A stretch of DNA of 64,000 nt from an uncultured Collinsella sp. (GCA_958450865.1 CAUDNY010000003.1:1-64000); one strand, 5' to 3'. Numbered from the stretch's first letter, positions 24,209 to 33,593 are shown. Numbers and translations: made by a program. The notes: generated by a model from the sequence alone, not told the origin.

Positions 24209-24949
24209 TTGGCAAGGATCCTGTACAGTGAAATTTACCGCAGCCTTCGAGAGCGGATTGTCGAAGGTAAGCATCCCGTGGGATCGCTCCTTCCTTCCGA
24301 ACAAAATCTGTCCAAAGAGTTCTCCTGTTCTCGAATGACGGTGCGCAAGGCCATTTCACTTCTCGCAAATGAAGGTCTAGTTCAGTCCATTAAAGGCAAG
24401 GGAGTCCTCGTAATCGAGACGTCACTTGCAGGCGCCAGCAAAGAGGGCGCATTCACCGTAAATGACCTTTCTTCGTTCAGCGAATCGGCACACGCGATCG
24501 GAGCAATTCCAACGTCAAAAATCGTCTATTTCGAACACGTAAGCACCAATAAGTATCTAGCTCAGTTGACGGGATTTCCCGAAGGAGAAGACCTTACGCA
24601 TTTGAAGCTCGTCCGCATGCTCGACGATAAACCGGTCGCTGTCGACCGCCACTACTTCCTAACTTCCTCCGTCCCCGGCCTAAACGAGCAGAATGCCACC
24701 CTGTCGCTCTTCCATTACATCGAGGATGAGCTAGGGCTCACCATTGCCGTGAGCAAACGAACGATAACACTCGCCCAGCCCGACACTGAGGACTGCCGGT
24801 TGCTTGACGTCGATTCTTCTTCGTATCTGGCGGTCGTAACCAGCCAGACATTCGACTCAACCGGAACTCAATTTGAGTATGTCGAGGCGCGTTATATTCC
24901 GAGCATCTTCCATTTTCACGACACGGCAACGCGCACACCCCTACCCTAG
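24209..24949 (+). CDS. GntR/HutC-family sugar repressor
   Basis: A 246-residue regulator. The winged helix at residues 1-68 includes LPSEQNLSKEFSCSRMTVRK. The UTRA ligand domain (about 85-235) contains KLVRMLDDKPVAVDRHYFL. The start is TTG 24209 with AAGGAG at 24198-24203. It is divergent from the PTS/GH4 operon and probably binds the twin TGTCTAGACA sites, released by a phosphorylated glucoside as in TreR relatives. The AT-rich codon use matches the operon. Confidence 0.9.
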   Translation: MARILYSEIYRSLRERIVEGKHPVGSLLPSEQNLSKEFSCSRMTVRKAISLLANEGLVQSIKGKGVLVIETSLAGASKEGAFTVNDLSSFSESAHAIGAIPTSKIVYFEHVSTNKYLAQLTGFPEGEDLTHLKLVRMLDDKPVAVDRHYFLTSSVPGLNEQNATLSLFHYIEDELGLTIAVSKRTITLAQPDTEDCRLLDVDSSSYLAVVTSQTFDSTGTQFEYVEARYIPSIFHFHDTATRTPLP

Positions 24950-24994
24950 CAAACGGCACGGAGCAGACTCTTCCCTAATAAATTTGTTCAACAA

Positions 24995-25031
24995 GAAAGC
25001 CGGAGCCCGCGCGATGCGGACCCCGGCTTTC
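24995..25031 (-). terminator. Convergent terminator between glnN and the GntR gene
   Basis: GAAAGCCGGAG (24995-25005) pairs with CCCCGGCTTTC (25021-25031). On the minus strand it ends in TTTCTTG. Confidence 0.65.
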
Positions 25032-25057
25032 AACCGTGACGGTATGCTGTCCCAGTC

Positions 25058-27145
25058 CTACACGTAGAACAGGATGTCGTCGTAGGTCGGAACAGGCCAG
25101 TAGTCGGCGGCCACGATCTCCTCCATGGCGTCCACGGCAGCACGCAGCGTATCCATAGCGGGAACGACCTCGTGCGCGTACACGTTGGCCTGCTCCTGGC
25201 CATCGAGAGCCTCGGCCTTCTGATGTACGGCGTCGAGCGCCTTGATGGAGTCGTTGATGGCGGTGATGCCGTTGCAGAGCTTGTTGAGCGTGTTCTGCTC
25301 GCACTGCATGGCAGCATCGGCACCGGCAGCGCGGATTGCCTCCAGGCCCTTAGCGACCTTGGTGGCATAGGCGGTGATGACCGGGCGATAGGTACGACGT
25401 GCCTCGCGAATCATCGTGGTAGCCTCGATGTTCATGAGCTTGTTGTACTTCTCGAGCTTGCAGTCGTAGCGGCACTGGGCCTCGGCCTTGGTCAGGACAC
25501 CCGTCTCCTCAAAGAGCGCAATGGCCTTATCGGAAACAAAGGCGGGAAGAGCGTCGGCCGTGGTCTTGTTGTTGGCAAGGCCGCGCTTCTCGGCCTCGAT
25601 GGGCCACTCGTCGGAGTAACCGTCGCCGGAGAACAGGATGCGCTGGTGATCGGTCAGCACCTTCTTGCAGTACTCGAGCGCGGCGTCCTGGAACTTATCC
25701 TCGGGCGTACCCTCGAGTGCGTCGGCGAAGGACTTGAGCGACTTGGCCACGGCGGCATCGAGCACCAGGTTGGAGTCGGAGACGTTCTGCTCGGAGCCGC
25801 AGGCACGGAACTCGAACTTGTTGCCGGTGAAGGCAAACGGGGAGGTGCGGTTGCGGTCAGTGTTGTCCTGCATCAGCTTGGGCAGGGTATCGGCGCCCAG
25901 ATCGAGCACGCCACGCGTGGCATGGACGGAAGCCTTGCCATCGATGATCTTCTCGACAACCTCGGTGAGCTGGTCGCCCAGGAAGATGGACATAATCGCC
26001 GGAGGAGCCTCGTTGGCGCCCAGACGATGATCGTTGCCGGCCGAGGCAACGGAGGCACGCAGGAGTTCCTGATAGTTATCGACGGCTTCGATCACCGCGG
26101 TGAGGAAGACGATGAACTGCAGGTTGTCGAGCGGGGTGTCGCCCGGGTCGAGCAGGTTCTCGGACTCGGTGCCAAGCGACCAGTTGTTGTGCTTGCCCGA
26201 ACCGTTGATGCCCTCGAAGGGCTTCTCGTGCAGCAGGCAGACCAAGTCGTGGCGGGAGGCGATGAGCTTCATCTTCTCCATCATGACCAGATTCTGGTCG
26301 ATGGCCTCGTTGACCTCGCCGTAGACAGGGGCGAGCTCATGCTGGCAGGGAGCGACCTCGTTGTGCTTGGTCTTGGCAGGAATGCCAAGCGCCCACAGTT
26401 CATCGTCCAGGTCCTTCATATAGGACGAGACAGTGGGGCGGATAGCGCCAAAGTAGTGTTCCTCGAGCTCCTGGCCCTTGCAGGGAGCAGCGCCAAAGAG
26501 GGTGCGGCCGGTGATGACCAGGTCCCTGCGCTTGCGGTAAGCGTCCTTCTTGATCAGGAAGTACTCCTGCTCATCGCCCACGGAAGGAACGACCTTCTTG
26601 GGGGTCTTGCCAAACAGCGCCAAAACGCGCTTGGACTCACGCGAGAGCGCGGTCATGGAGCGCAGCAGCGGGGTCTTCTTGTCCAGGGCCTCGCCCGTGT
26701 AGGAGCAGAAAGCCGTGGGGATGCACAGGACATCGTCCTTGATAAAGGCGGGGCTGGTGGGATCCCAGGCGGTGTAGCCACGGGCCTCGAAGGTGGCGCG
26801 CAGGCCGCCGTTGGGGAAGCTGGAAGCATCGGGCTCGCCCTGGATGAGGTTCTTGCCCGTAAACTTGGTAATGGCGGTGCCGTCGTGGTTGGGCTCGAGG
26901 AAGCTGTCGTGCTTCTCGGAAGTAATGCCCGAAAGCGGCTGGAACCAGTGCGCGTAGTGCGTCGCGCCCTTGGAGATGGCCCAGACCTTCATGGCGTGGG
27001 CAACGGCGTTGGCCACATCCAGGTCGAGCGGCTCACCGTCCTCGAGGGTTGCAGCAAGGCGCTTCCAAATGTCCTTGGGGAGGTAGTCCTTCATGACTTC
27101 CTCCGAGAACACCATGGTCCCGAAGCGGTCAGTAAGTTCGGCCAT
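25058..27145 (-). CDS. glnN: Glutamine synthetase type III
   Basis: A 695-residue type III glutamine synthetase making glutamine from glutamate, ammonia and ATP. Family hallmarks are the length, the N-terminal FGTMVFSEEVMKDYLPK, GINGSGKHNNWSLGTE in the catalytic core, and the C-terminal DYWPVPTYDDILFYV. Start ATG 27145 has AGGGAG before it; the in-frame extension to 27208 has none. The fragment at 19162 shows that a second copy of its 3' end exists 5.9 kb away. Confidence 0.95.
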   Translation of the reverse strand: MAELTDRFGTMVFSEEVMKDYLPKDIWKRLAATLEDGEPLDLDVANAVAHAMKVWAISKGATHYAHWFQPLSGITSEKHDSFLEPNHDGTAITKFTGKNLIQGEPDASSFPNGGLRATFEARGYTAWDPTSPAFIKDDVLCIPTAFCSYTGEALDKKTPLLRSMTALSRESKRVLALFGKTPKKVVPSVGDEQEYFLIKKDAYRKRRDLVITGRTLFGAAPCKGQELEEHYFGAIRPTVSSYMKDLDDELWALGIPAKTKHNEVAPCQHELAPVYGEVNEAIDQNLVMMEKMKLIASRHDLVCLLHEKPFEGINGSGKHNNWSLGTESENLLDPGDTPLDNLQFIVFLTAVIEAVDNYQELLRASVASAGNDHRLGANEAPPAIMSIFLGDQLTEVVEKIIDGKASVHATRGVLDLGADTLPKLMQDNTDRNRTSPFAFTGNKFEFRACGSEQNVSDSNLVLDAAVAKSLKSFADALEGTPEDKFQDAALEYCKKVLTDHQRILFSGDGYSDEWPIEAEKRGLANNKTTADALPAFVSDKAIALFEETGVLTKAEAQCRYDCKLEKYNKLMNIEATTMIREARRTYRPVITAYATKVAKGLEAIRAAGADAAMQCEQNTLNKLCNGITAINDSIKALDAVHQKAEALDGQEQANVYAHEVVPAMDTLRAAVDAMEEIVAADYWPVPTYDDILFYV

Positions 27146-27365
27146 ACGGAACTCCCTTCGTATCGGCACCGCGTGAGAAGCGGTGTTGATTACTAACGAA
27201 CGAGTCACAGATTAGACTCGTCGTGTTTCCGCAACATTACCGTTATGTTGCTGTCACGAAACCAATCAATGAGGTTACCGCATCGCGGCGGCGTTGCCGC
27301 CCTCAACAGCCAATCAACTGTATAAATTGCAGACCTCTCCCCATGGTTTAAGGGTAGTCAATTTG

Positions 27366-27423
27366 GGATGGGGCTCTATTAACTGGTATTTCGCATCAGA
27401 TACCAGTCTTTATAGCCCCATCC
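27366..27423. other. Nested hairpin upstream of metF
   Basis: The outer arms GGATGGGGCT (27366-27375) and AGCCCCATCC (27414-27423) are perfect. The inner arms CTGGTAT (27383-27389) and ATACCAG (27400-27406) are perfect too. It lies about 150 bp before metF inside the 427-bp glnN-metF gap, where nothing else is visible. It does not match the SAM or cobalamin riboswitch cores I know. Confidence 0.55.
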
Positions 27424-27572
27424 TAGATTGGCCGCTCTGCTATAGGGAATGTCGATAGCAAGGCATCTTTGATTGGTATCCCCAAATAGCGAGTGAAACT
27501 CCGCCGTGGCACAGTGGTGCTGTAGAATCCTTACAACACATCACACTATTTAAGTATCTAAAGGAGCACGAT

Positions 27573-28445
27573 ATGCGCGTCGACGAGGTTTTTAAGCAGG
27601 CAGCATCCCAGGGCACCGCACCCGTTTCGTTTGAGATGTTCCCGCCTAAGGGCGAGCTTTCCCTCGACACGGCTCGCGAGGTGGCAGGCAATCTGTGCAA
27701 GCTTTCGCCGAGCTTTGTCTCGGTCACCTGCTCGGCCGGCGGCTCTGGCAACGGCGCCACCACCGCCCCCATCGCGCATATGATTACGAGCGAATTCGAT
27801 ACGCCCTCGGTGGCGCACCTCACCTGCGTTGGCCGCACGCATGCCGATATCGCCGCCAAGATCGACGAATACCGCACCGCCGGCGTAGAAAACATCCTGG
27901 CCCTGCGCGGTGATCTGCCCGCTGGCGCGACCGAAGACGACAAGCCCGCCTCGGACTATGCCTACGCCCGCGACCTCATCCCCGAGCTTGTCGACGCCGG
28001 CTTTTGTGTGGGCGCCGCAGCCTACCCCGAGGGCCACATTGCCTGTGAGGACCTCAACGCTTCGGTCGAATACCTCAAGCAAAAGCAAGATGCCGGCGCG
28101 AGCTTCTTTGTGACGCAGCTCTTCTTTGACAACGAGTGCTTCTACCGTTTTCGCGAGCTTGCCGACAAGGCCGGTATCACCGTGCCCATTACCGCAGGCA
28201 TCATGCCGTTTATGGGCAAGTCGCAGATCAGCCGCATGGTCTTTATGTGCGGCGCATCGCTGCCCTCCCCCGTCATCAAGATTCTCGCCAAGTACGAGAA
28301 CGACCCCGAGAGCCTGCAGGCAGCCGGTGTAGATTATGCCGCCCGTCAGCTTTGCGACCTCAAGGAGCACGGCGCCGACGGTCTGCACCTGTACACTATG
28401 AATCGTCCTGCAATCGCCGCAACCATTATGGAGCGCCTGGGGTAA
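27573..28445 (+). CDS. metF: 5,10-methylenetetrahydrofolate reductase
   Basis: A 290-residue FAD enzyme (TIM barrel) reducing methylene-THF to 5-methyl-THF for methionine synthesis. Motifs are SFEMFPPKGE at residues 10-19, SVTCSAGGSGNG near 50, LALRGDLP near 110 and FFVTQLFFDN near 180. AAAGGAG lies 9 bases before the ATG. Its stop overlaps the ATG of the next gene, placing it first in a methionine operon with the reactivation protein and MetH. Confidence 0.95.
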   Translation: MRVDEVFKQAASQGTAPVSFEMFPPKGELSLDTAREVAGNLCKLSPSFVSVTCSAGGSGNGATTAPIAHMITSEFDTPSVAHLTCVGRTHADIAAKIDEYRTAGVENILALRGDLPAGATEDDKPASDYAYARDLIPELVDAGFCVGAAAYPEGHIACEDLNASVEYLKQKQDAGASFFVTQLFFDNECFYRFRELADKAGITVPITAGIMPFMGKSQISRMVFMCGASLPSPVIKILAKYENDPESLQAAGVDYAARQLCDLKEHGADGLHLYTMNRPAIAATIMERLG

Positions 28446-29233
28446 TGGAAAAACCGCACATCGATACAACCGCTGTCGAAGTGCCGGCCGACCTTGCGTC
28501 GCCGGTGCTTTATCGTATCGATGCTGCCCACCATCCCCGCGTCGATCGTGCCGAGATGCTGCGCTACCTGGGCTACAGCGGTCAGCAAATTGAGCCCGAG
28601 CTGTCGCAGCGTATTGAGCTTGTCGTTGAACGTCTGGAACTGGACATTGAGCCCCGTGGCGTGCGGCGCGTGTTTACCGTCGATGCTACAGGCGTGGACG
28701 AGCAGGGAGAGCCCAGCATCCGTCTGGTCGGCACTAACGTTGAGCTGCGAGGTCGCGATATCTATCGACATCTTAAGGACGCCCGCATGGCCGCGCTGAT
28801 GGCCTGCACCCTCGGCATGGACGCCGAGCGTCGCCTGCGCACCACGGGAGCCCAGCAGCCCCTGGAGGGAGCCGTGCTCGACGCCGCATGCTCTGCCTAT
28901 GTAGAAGCCGCCGTTGAGCAAATGGACCAGCAGGCCAAGGCTGCGGCCGCCGCACACGGACTCGCCGGCAACTGGCGCTTCAGTCCCGGCTATGGCGACT
29001 GCCCACTCTCGGCCCAGCGCTCGATCGTGGATGCACTCAACGCCACGCGCCTCATTGGACTTACCGTCACGCCCACCAGCCTGCTCATGCCCACCAAGAG
29101 CGTGACCGCGGTGATCGGTCTGTTTGACGGCGAGGTTCACGACGCCCAGAGTCGCCCCACCTGCAATATCTGCCGCATGCGCGAGCACTGCCGCTTCCGC
29201 GCCGCCCACACCACCTGCTATTCCAGCCATTAG
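28445..29233 (+). CDS. MetH reactivation-domain protein (B12-dependent)
   Basis: A 262-residue stand-alone protein matching the C-terminal activation domain of cobalamin-dependent methionine synthase. It contains the RFSPGYGDCPLSAQRSIVD signature of the SAM-binding activation domain and ends in a Cys-rich tail (CNICRMREHC). It would reductively methylate oxidised cobalamin on MetH using SAM. The start overlaps the metF stop (TAATG). The neighbouring MetH lacks exactly this domain, so the function is split over two genes. Confidence 0.9.
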   Translation: MEKPHIDTTAVEVPADLASPVLYRIDAAHHPRVDRAEMLRYLGYSGQQIEPELSQRIELVVERLELDIEPRGVRRVFTVDATGVDEQGEPSIRLVGTNVELRGRDIYRHLKDARMAALMACTLGMDAERRLRTTGAQQPLEGAVLDAACSAYVEAAVEQMDQQAKAAAAAHGLAGNWRFSPGYGDCPLSAQRSIVDALNATRLIGLTVTPTSLLMPTKSVTAVIGLFDGEVHDAQSRPTCNICRMREHCRFRAAHTTCYSSH

Positions 29234-29242
29234 GAGCCCTCG

Positions 29243-31801
29243 ATGTTTACTCCGCTTATCACTCATGATTCTGACGGTGCTGCGCTGGCGGCACCTGTCA
29301 ATACTGCGCGCTGCAACGGTGCCGCGTACAAGACGCGCACGATCGACGATCTGCGCATTAAGGATGAACGCCTGCGTGCGGCCATCGAGGGCACGGGGCA
29401 CCTGCTGTTCGACGGCGGCATGGGCACCATGTTGCAGGCCGCCGGCATGAAGGCAGGCGCCCTGCCCGAACTGCTCAACTTTGAAGAGCCCCAGGTCATC
29501 ACCGATATCCAGCGTCAGTACGTCGAGGCTGGCTGCGACGTGATCACCGCCAACACCTTTGGCGCCAACGCTCACAAGCTCGATGGCGCCGCCACCGTGG
29601 CAGACGTCTTTGCCGCGGCCGTCACCTGCGCCCGCGAGGCCGGCGCCCGCTACGTCGCCGGCGACATCGGCCCCATCGGCGCCCTGCTGCGTCCCCTGGG
29701 CACCCTCAGCTTTGACGAGGCCTACGGCCTCTTTGCCGAGGAGGTGCGCGCCGGCGTCGCTGCGGGCGTCGACCTCTTTATTATCGAGACCATGACCGAC
29801 CTGGCCGAGATCAAGGCGGCCGTCCTCGCCTGCCGCGAGAACTCCGACCTGCCCGTCTTTGCCACCATGACCTTTGAGGAAGACGGTCGCACCTTCTTGG
29901 GCACGAGCCCTGAGGTCGCCGCCATCACCCTCGACGCCATCGGCGCCGACGTTTTGGGCATCAACTGCAGCCAGGGACCGGCCGAGCTCCGAGGGCTCGC
30001 CGCTCGCATGCTCACCGTTACCGACAAGCCCATCATGGTGCAGGCCAACGCAGGACTGCCCCGCGTGGACGACGACGGCAACACCGTCTTTGATATCCAA
30101 GCCCCCGAATACGCCGAGGCCGTCGCCGGCATGATCGAGGACGGCGTGAGCGTCGTGGGCGGTTGCTGCGGCACCACGCCGGCGCACATGGCGGCCTTGC
30201 GCACGCTTATCGACAACCACACGCCCAGCCCGCGCCGCCGCAAGCCCAGCATGTCGGTCACGAGCGCCCAAACGGTCGTGGACCTTCCCTGCGACGGCCA
30301 CAAGATTGCCGTCATCGGCGAGCGCATCAACCCCACCGGCAAAAAGCGCCTGCAGCAGGCCCTGCGTGACGGCGACCTGGACTACGTCGTGAGCCAGGGC
30401 ATCAGCCAGCAGGAACAGGGCGCCGACATCCTGGACGTCAACGTGGGCCTGCCCGAGATCGACGAGGTCAAGGTCATCCAGCAAGCGACCGAGCAGCTCC
30501 AGGGCTCCACGCTGCTGCCGCTGCAGATCGACTCCACCGACCCCGCCGCCGTCGAGGCCGCCGTACGTCGCTACGCCGGCAAGCCCATCATCAACTCGGT
30601 CAACGGCAAGCAGCAGATCATGGACGAGATCTTTCCACTGGTCGCCCACTACGGCACCAACGTTGTCGGCCTTACGCTCGACGAAGGCGGCATCCCCGAT
30701 ACCGCCGAGGCCCGCTTTGCCATCGCCGAGCGCATCGTGGCCGAGGCTGCCCGCTACGGCATCGGCCCGGACCGCATCCTCATCGACTGCCTGGTCATGA
30801 CCGCCTCGACCAACCAGCGCCAAGCCGAGCAGATCCTGCGCGCCATGTCCCTGTGCAAGGAGCGCCTGGGCGTCAAATGCGCGCTCGGTGTGTCGAACAT
30901 CAGCTTTGGCCTGCCCGCTCGCCCGCTGCTGGGCTCGGTCTTTTTGGCCGCCGCCTTTGGCGCGGGCCTCGACGCCCCCATCATGAACCCGGGCTCCAAG
31001 CGCTTTATGGATACCGTCTACAGCTATCGCGTGTTGAGTGTTGAGGACGAGGGCTCGACCGGATACATCGAGCGCTACGCCGGCTGGACCGATCCGTACA
31101 AGATCGCCGCCAACCCGGCAGCGGCTCAGGCCGCATCGACCGACACCGTGCCCGCTGCTGGCACCGCCGGCACCGACGGCAACGACGACCCGATTCGTCG
31201 CATGGTCGTCTCGGGCCGCAAGGGCGAAATTGCGGCCGAGACCGAGCGTCTGCTGGCAGACCACGACGCCATGGACCTCATCAACAATCACTTTATCCCA
31301 GCCCTCGACGAGGTTGGCGTCCTCTTTGACCAGGGCAAGTTCTTCTTGCCGCAGCTTATGGCCTCGGCCGAAGCCGCACGTGTGGGCTTCGACACCATCA
31401 AGCGCCTGATGCCCGCCGGCGAGATCGCCGACAAGGGCAAGATCTGCGTGGCCACCGTCAAGGGCGACATCCACGATATTGGCAAGAACATCGTCAAAAT
31501 GCTGCTCGACAACTACGGCTACACCGTCTTTGACCTGGGCCGCGATGTCGATCCGCAGGAGGTACTCAAGACCGTCAAGGAGCGCGATATCAAACTCGTC
31601 GGCCTCTCGGCGCTTATGACCACCACCGTCGTGGCCATGGAAGAGACCATCAAGTTGCTCCATGCCGAGGTTCCGGGCGTCAAGATCATCGTGGGCGGCG
31701 CCGTGCTCACCCCCGAATACGCCAAGCAGATCGGCGCGGACTACTACGCCAAGGATGCCGCCGAAAGCGCACGCATCGCCGAAGAGGTCTTTGGGCAGTA
31801 A
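29243..31801 (+). CDS. metH: Cobalamin-dependent methionine synthase lacking activation domain
   Basis: An 852-residue enzyme moving methyl from 5-methyl-THF to homocysteine. The homocysteine-binding domain (about 48-335) has zinc ligands in GINCSQGP and GGCCGTTPAHM. The pterin-binding domain (about 350-610) begins VIGERINPTGKK. The cobalamin cap and B12 domains follow (about 650-852), with GDIHDIGKN carrying the cobalt-ligand His near 744. The protein ends after the B12 domain, where E. coli MetH continues with ~330 residues of activation domain. The linker near residue 630 is Ala/Thr-rich. Confidence 0.95.
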   Translation: MFTPLITHDSDGAALAAPVNTARCNGAAYKTRTIDDLRIKDERLRAAIEGTGHLLFDGGMGTMLQAAGMKAGALPELLNFEEPQVITDIQRQYVEAGCDVITANTFGANAHKLDGAATVADVFAAAVTCAREAGARYVAGDIGPIGALLRPLGTLSFDEAYGLFAEEVRAGVAAGVDLFIIETMTDLAEIKAAVLACRENSDLPVFATMTFEEDGRTFLGTSPEVAAITLDAIGADVLGINCSQGPAELRGLAARMLTVTDKPIMVQANAGLPRVDDDGNTVFDIQAPEYAEAVAGMIEDGVSVVGGCCGTTPAHMAALRTLIDNHTPSPRRRKPSMSVTSAQTVVDLPCDGHKIAVIGERINPTGKKRLQQALRDGDLDYVVSQGISQQEQGADILDVNVGLPEIDEVKVIQQATEQLQGSTLLPLQIDSTDPAAVEAAVRRYAGKPIINSVNGKQQIMDEIFPLVAHYGTNVVGLTLDEGGIPDTAEARFAIAERIVAEAARYGIGPDRILIDCLVMTASTNQRQAEQILRAMSLCKERLGVKCALGVSNISFGLPARPLLGSVFLAAAFGAGLDAPIMNPGSKRFMDTVYSYRVLSVEDEGSTGYIERYAGWTDPYKIAANPAAAQAASTDTVPAAGTAGTDGNDDPIRRMVVSGRKGEIAAETERLLADHDAMDLINNHFIPALDEVGVLFDQGKFFLPQLMASAEAARVGFDTIKRLMPAGEIADKGKICVATVKGDIHDIGKNIVKMLLDNYGYTVFDLGRDVDPQEVLKTVKERDIKLVGLSALMTTTVVAMEETIKLLHAEVPGVKIIVGGAVLTPEYAKQIGADYYAKDAAESARIAEEVFGQ

Positions 31802-31826
31802 CACAACGGAAACAACCGAGCACCAA

Positions 31827-31864
31827 AACGTGCCGCACGCGCCACTTGGCACGTGCGGCACGTT
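31827..31864 (+). terminator. Hairpin after metH
   Basis: AACGTGCCGCACG (31827-31839) pairs with CGTGCGGCACGTT (31852-31864). The stem is strong but there is no clear T-run, so termination is probable rather than certain. Confidence 0.55.
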
Positions 31865-31909
31865 AGAATAGAAAAGGCTATGCTCGTTTTGGCAGATAGG
31901 AGCGCAAGG

Positions 31910-33274
31910 ATGGCGATCACGCCCGCAGAAATCGCGGAAACCCGCGGCATGGTTGAGGAGCAGAACCTCGACATCAGGACCATCACCATGGGTGTTTCGC
32001 TCATGGGTTGCGGTGACGAGAACCTCGACCGCATGTGCACGAAGATCTACGACCACGTGACGCACACGGCTGAGCATCTGGTCGAGACTGCCGAGAACCT
32101 CGAGCGCGAGTACGGTATCCCCATCGTCAACAAGCGCGTTTCCGTCACCCCGGTGGCGCAGATTGCCGCTTGCTGCAAGGATGAGGACCTCACCCCCATC
32201 GCGCACGCCCTCGACCGCGCGGCCGAGACGCTCGGCATCGACTACCTGGGCGGCTTCTCCGCACTCGTCCAGAAGGGCATCGGTGACGCCGATCGCCGCG
32301 TTATCCAGTCCATTCCGCAGGCGCTCGCTACCACCAGCCGTGTCTGCTCCAGCGTCAACGTCGCCAGCCTGCGTGCCGGCATCAACATGGACGCCGTGCT
32401 CATGGCCGCCCAGACCATCATCGATGCCGCTAAACTCACGGCCGACCAGGATTCCGTCGGCGCTTCCAAGTTTGTCTGCTTTGCCAACATGGTCGAGGAC
32501 TCCCCGTTTATGGCGGGCGCCGTCCACGGCGGCGGCGAGGCCGACGCCGTCATCAACGTTGGTGTCTCGGGCCCCGGCGTTATGGCTGCTGCCTTGGAGA
32601 CGCTCCCCGACTCCGCCTCGATGATGGAGGTTGCCGAGAAGATCAAGCAGACCGCCTTTAAGATCACCCGTGCCGGCGAGCTCATGAGCCGCGAGGCCGC
32701 CCATCGTCTGGGGGTCGAGAAGGGCATTGTCGACCTGTCGCTGGCTCCCACGCCTGCCATCGGCGACTCCGTTGCCCGCATCCTCGAGATCATCGGCGTG
32801 GGCACCTGCGGTGGCCCGGGCACGACCTGCGCGCTCGCCATGCTCAACGATGCCGTCAAGAAGGGCGGCGTCATGGCCAGCTCCAGCGTGGGCGGTCTCT
32901 CGGGCGCCTTTATCCCCGTGTCCGAGGATGCCGGCATGATCGCCGCCGTCGAAGCCGGCGCGCTTTCGCTCGAGAAGCTCGAGGCCATGACCTGCGTGTG
33001 CTCCGTTGGCCTGGACATGATCGCCATCCCCGGCGACACCCCGGTCGAGACCATCGCTGGCATCATCGCCGACGAAATGGCCATCGGCGTTATCAACAAC
33101 AAGACCACGGCCGTCCGCGTGATTCCCGCCATCGGCAAGGGCGTGGGCGACTGCGTCGAGTACGGAGGCCTGTTCGGCCGTGCGCCCATCATGCCGGTGA
33201 ACCCCAACGCCGGCACCGTGCTTGCCCATCGCGGTGGACGCTTCCCGGCGCCGCTGAACTCGCTCAAGAACTAG
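31910..33274 (+). CDS. UPF0210 family (PFL) protein
   Basis: A 454-residue protein of the conserved UPF0210/DUF711 group, related in fold to glycyl-radical enzymes but of unknown reaction. It starts MAITPAEIAETRGMVEEQNL with AGGAG eight bases before; an upstream start at 31853 falls in the metH terminator. Gly-rich segments GTCGGPGTTCALAML and ASSSVGGLSGAFIPVSED lie near 305-340. In other genomes an ACT-domain gene precedes it; none is seen here. A long inverted repeat starts 17 bp after the stop. Confidence 0.9.
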   Translation: MAITPAEIAETRGMVEEQNLDIRTITMGVSLMGCGDENLDRMCTKIYDHVTHTAEHLVETAENLEREYGIPIVNKRVSVTPVAQIAACCKDEDLTPIAHALDRAAETLGIDYLGGFSALVQKGIGDADRRVIQSIPQALATTSRVCSSVNVASLRAGINMDAVLMAAQTIIDAAKLTADQDSVGASKFVCFANMVEDSPFMAGAVHGGGEADAVINVGVSGPGVMAAALETLPDSASMMEVAEKIKQTAFKITRAGELMSREAAHRLGVEKGIVDLSLAPTPAIGDSVARILEIIGVGTCGGPGTTCALAMLNDAVKKGGVMASSSVGGLSGAFIPVSEDAGMIAAVEAGALSLEKLEAMTCVCSVGLDMIAIPGDTPVETIAGIIADEMAIGVINNKTTAVRVIPAIGKGVGDCVEYGGLFGRAPIMPVNPNAGTVLAHRGGRFPAPLNSLKN

Positions 33275-33291
33275 CTGAGGGGGACTGGCGA

Positions 33292-33425
33292 GGAGCCCCG
33301 GGGAGGGCAAATATATAAGGTCGCCTGCTCGGACAGTCCTGGCTCGCACGGAGAGCACATTAAGTGCTCTCCGGCTCGTGCGGAACTCGCGATCGACCTT
33401 ATATATTTGCCCTCCCCGGGGCTCC
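33292..33425. repeat. Long inverted repeat element LIR-1 (32-bp perfect arms)
   Basis: The arms 33292-33323 and 33394-33425 are perfect inverted copies, beginning GGAGCCCCGGGGAGGG and ending CCCTCCCCGGGGCTCC. Inside, TCGGACAGTCCTG (33330-33342) and TCGTGCGGAACTC (33376-33388) flank a perfect 9-bp stem GGAGAGCAC/GTGCTCTCC (33350-33372). The same two 13-base boxes and stem position recur in LIR-2 at 53333-53468. Confidence 0.85.
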
Positions 33426-33542
33426 CGCACATCTCAACCTTGGCTGAGTTCTGTCCCATGTTGCAGTTGCTTCGCTCCTGCACCACTTGGCTGGTGCGGC
33501 GGTTTGGCGTTGGAACGGTTCTTTTTCTGATATATGCTTGTT

Positions 33543-33574
33543 GCGGCTCTTCTTTTGGGAGGGGCCGCTTTTTT
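33543..33574 (+). terminator. Terminator downstream of LIR-1
   Basis: GCGGC (33543-33547) and GCCGC (33564-33568) anchor a stem with an imperfect upper part, followed by six T residues. It precedes the methyltransferase start by 20 bp. The rest of the gap 33275-33593 holds no gene. Confidence 0.65.
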
Positions 33575-33593
33575 GTTGTGAGGGGGATAGCCC

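Noticed and set aside
25172..27196. A 674-codon plus-strand frame
   Set aside because: Antisense shadow of glnN with biased composition.
28346..33430. A 1694-codon open frame on the minus strand
   Set aside because: It is the antisense shadow of metF, the MetH reactivation gene, metH and UPF0210; the translation is low-complexity (Gly/Val/Asp/His/Leu) without any domain.
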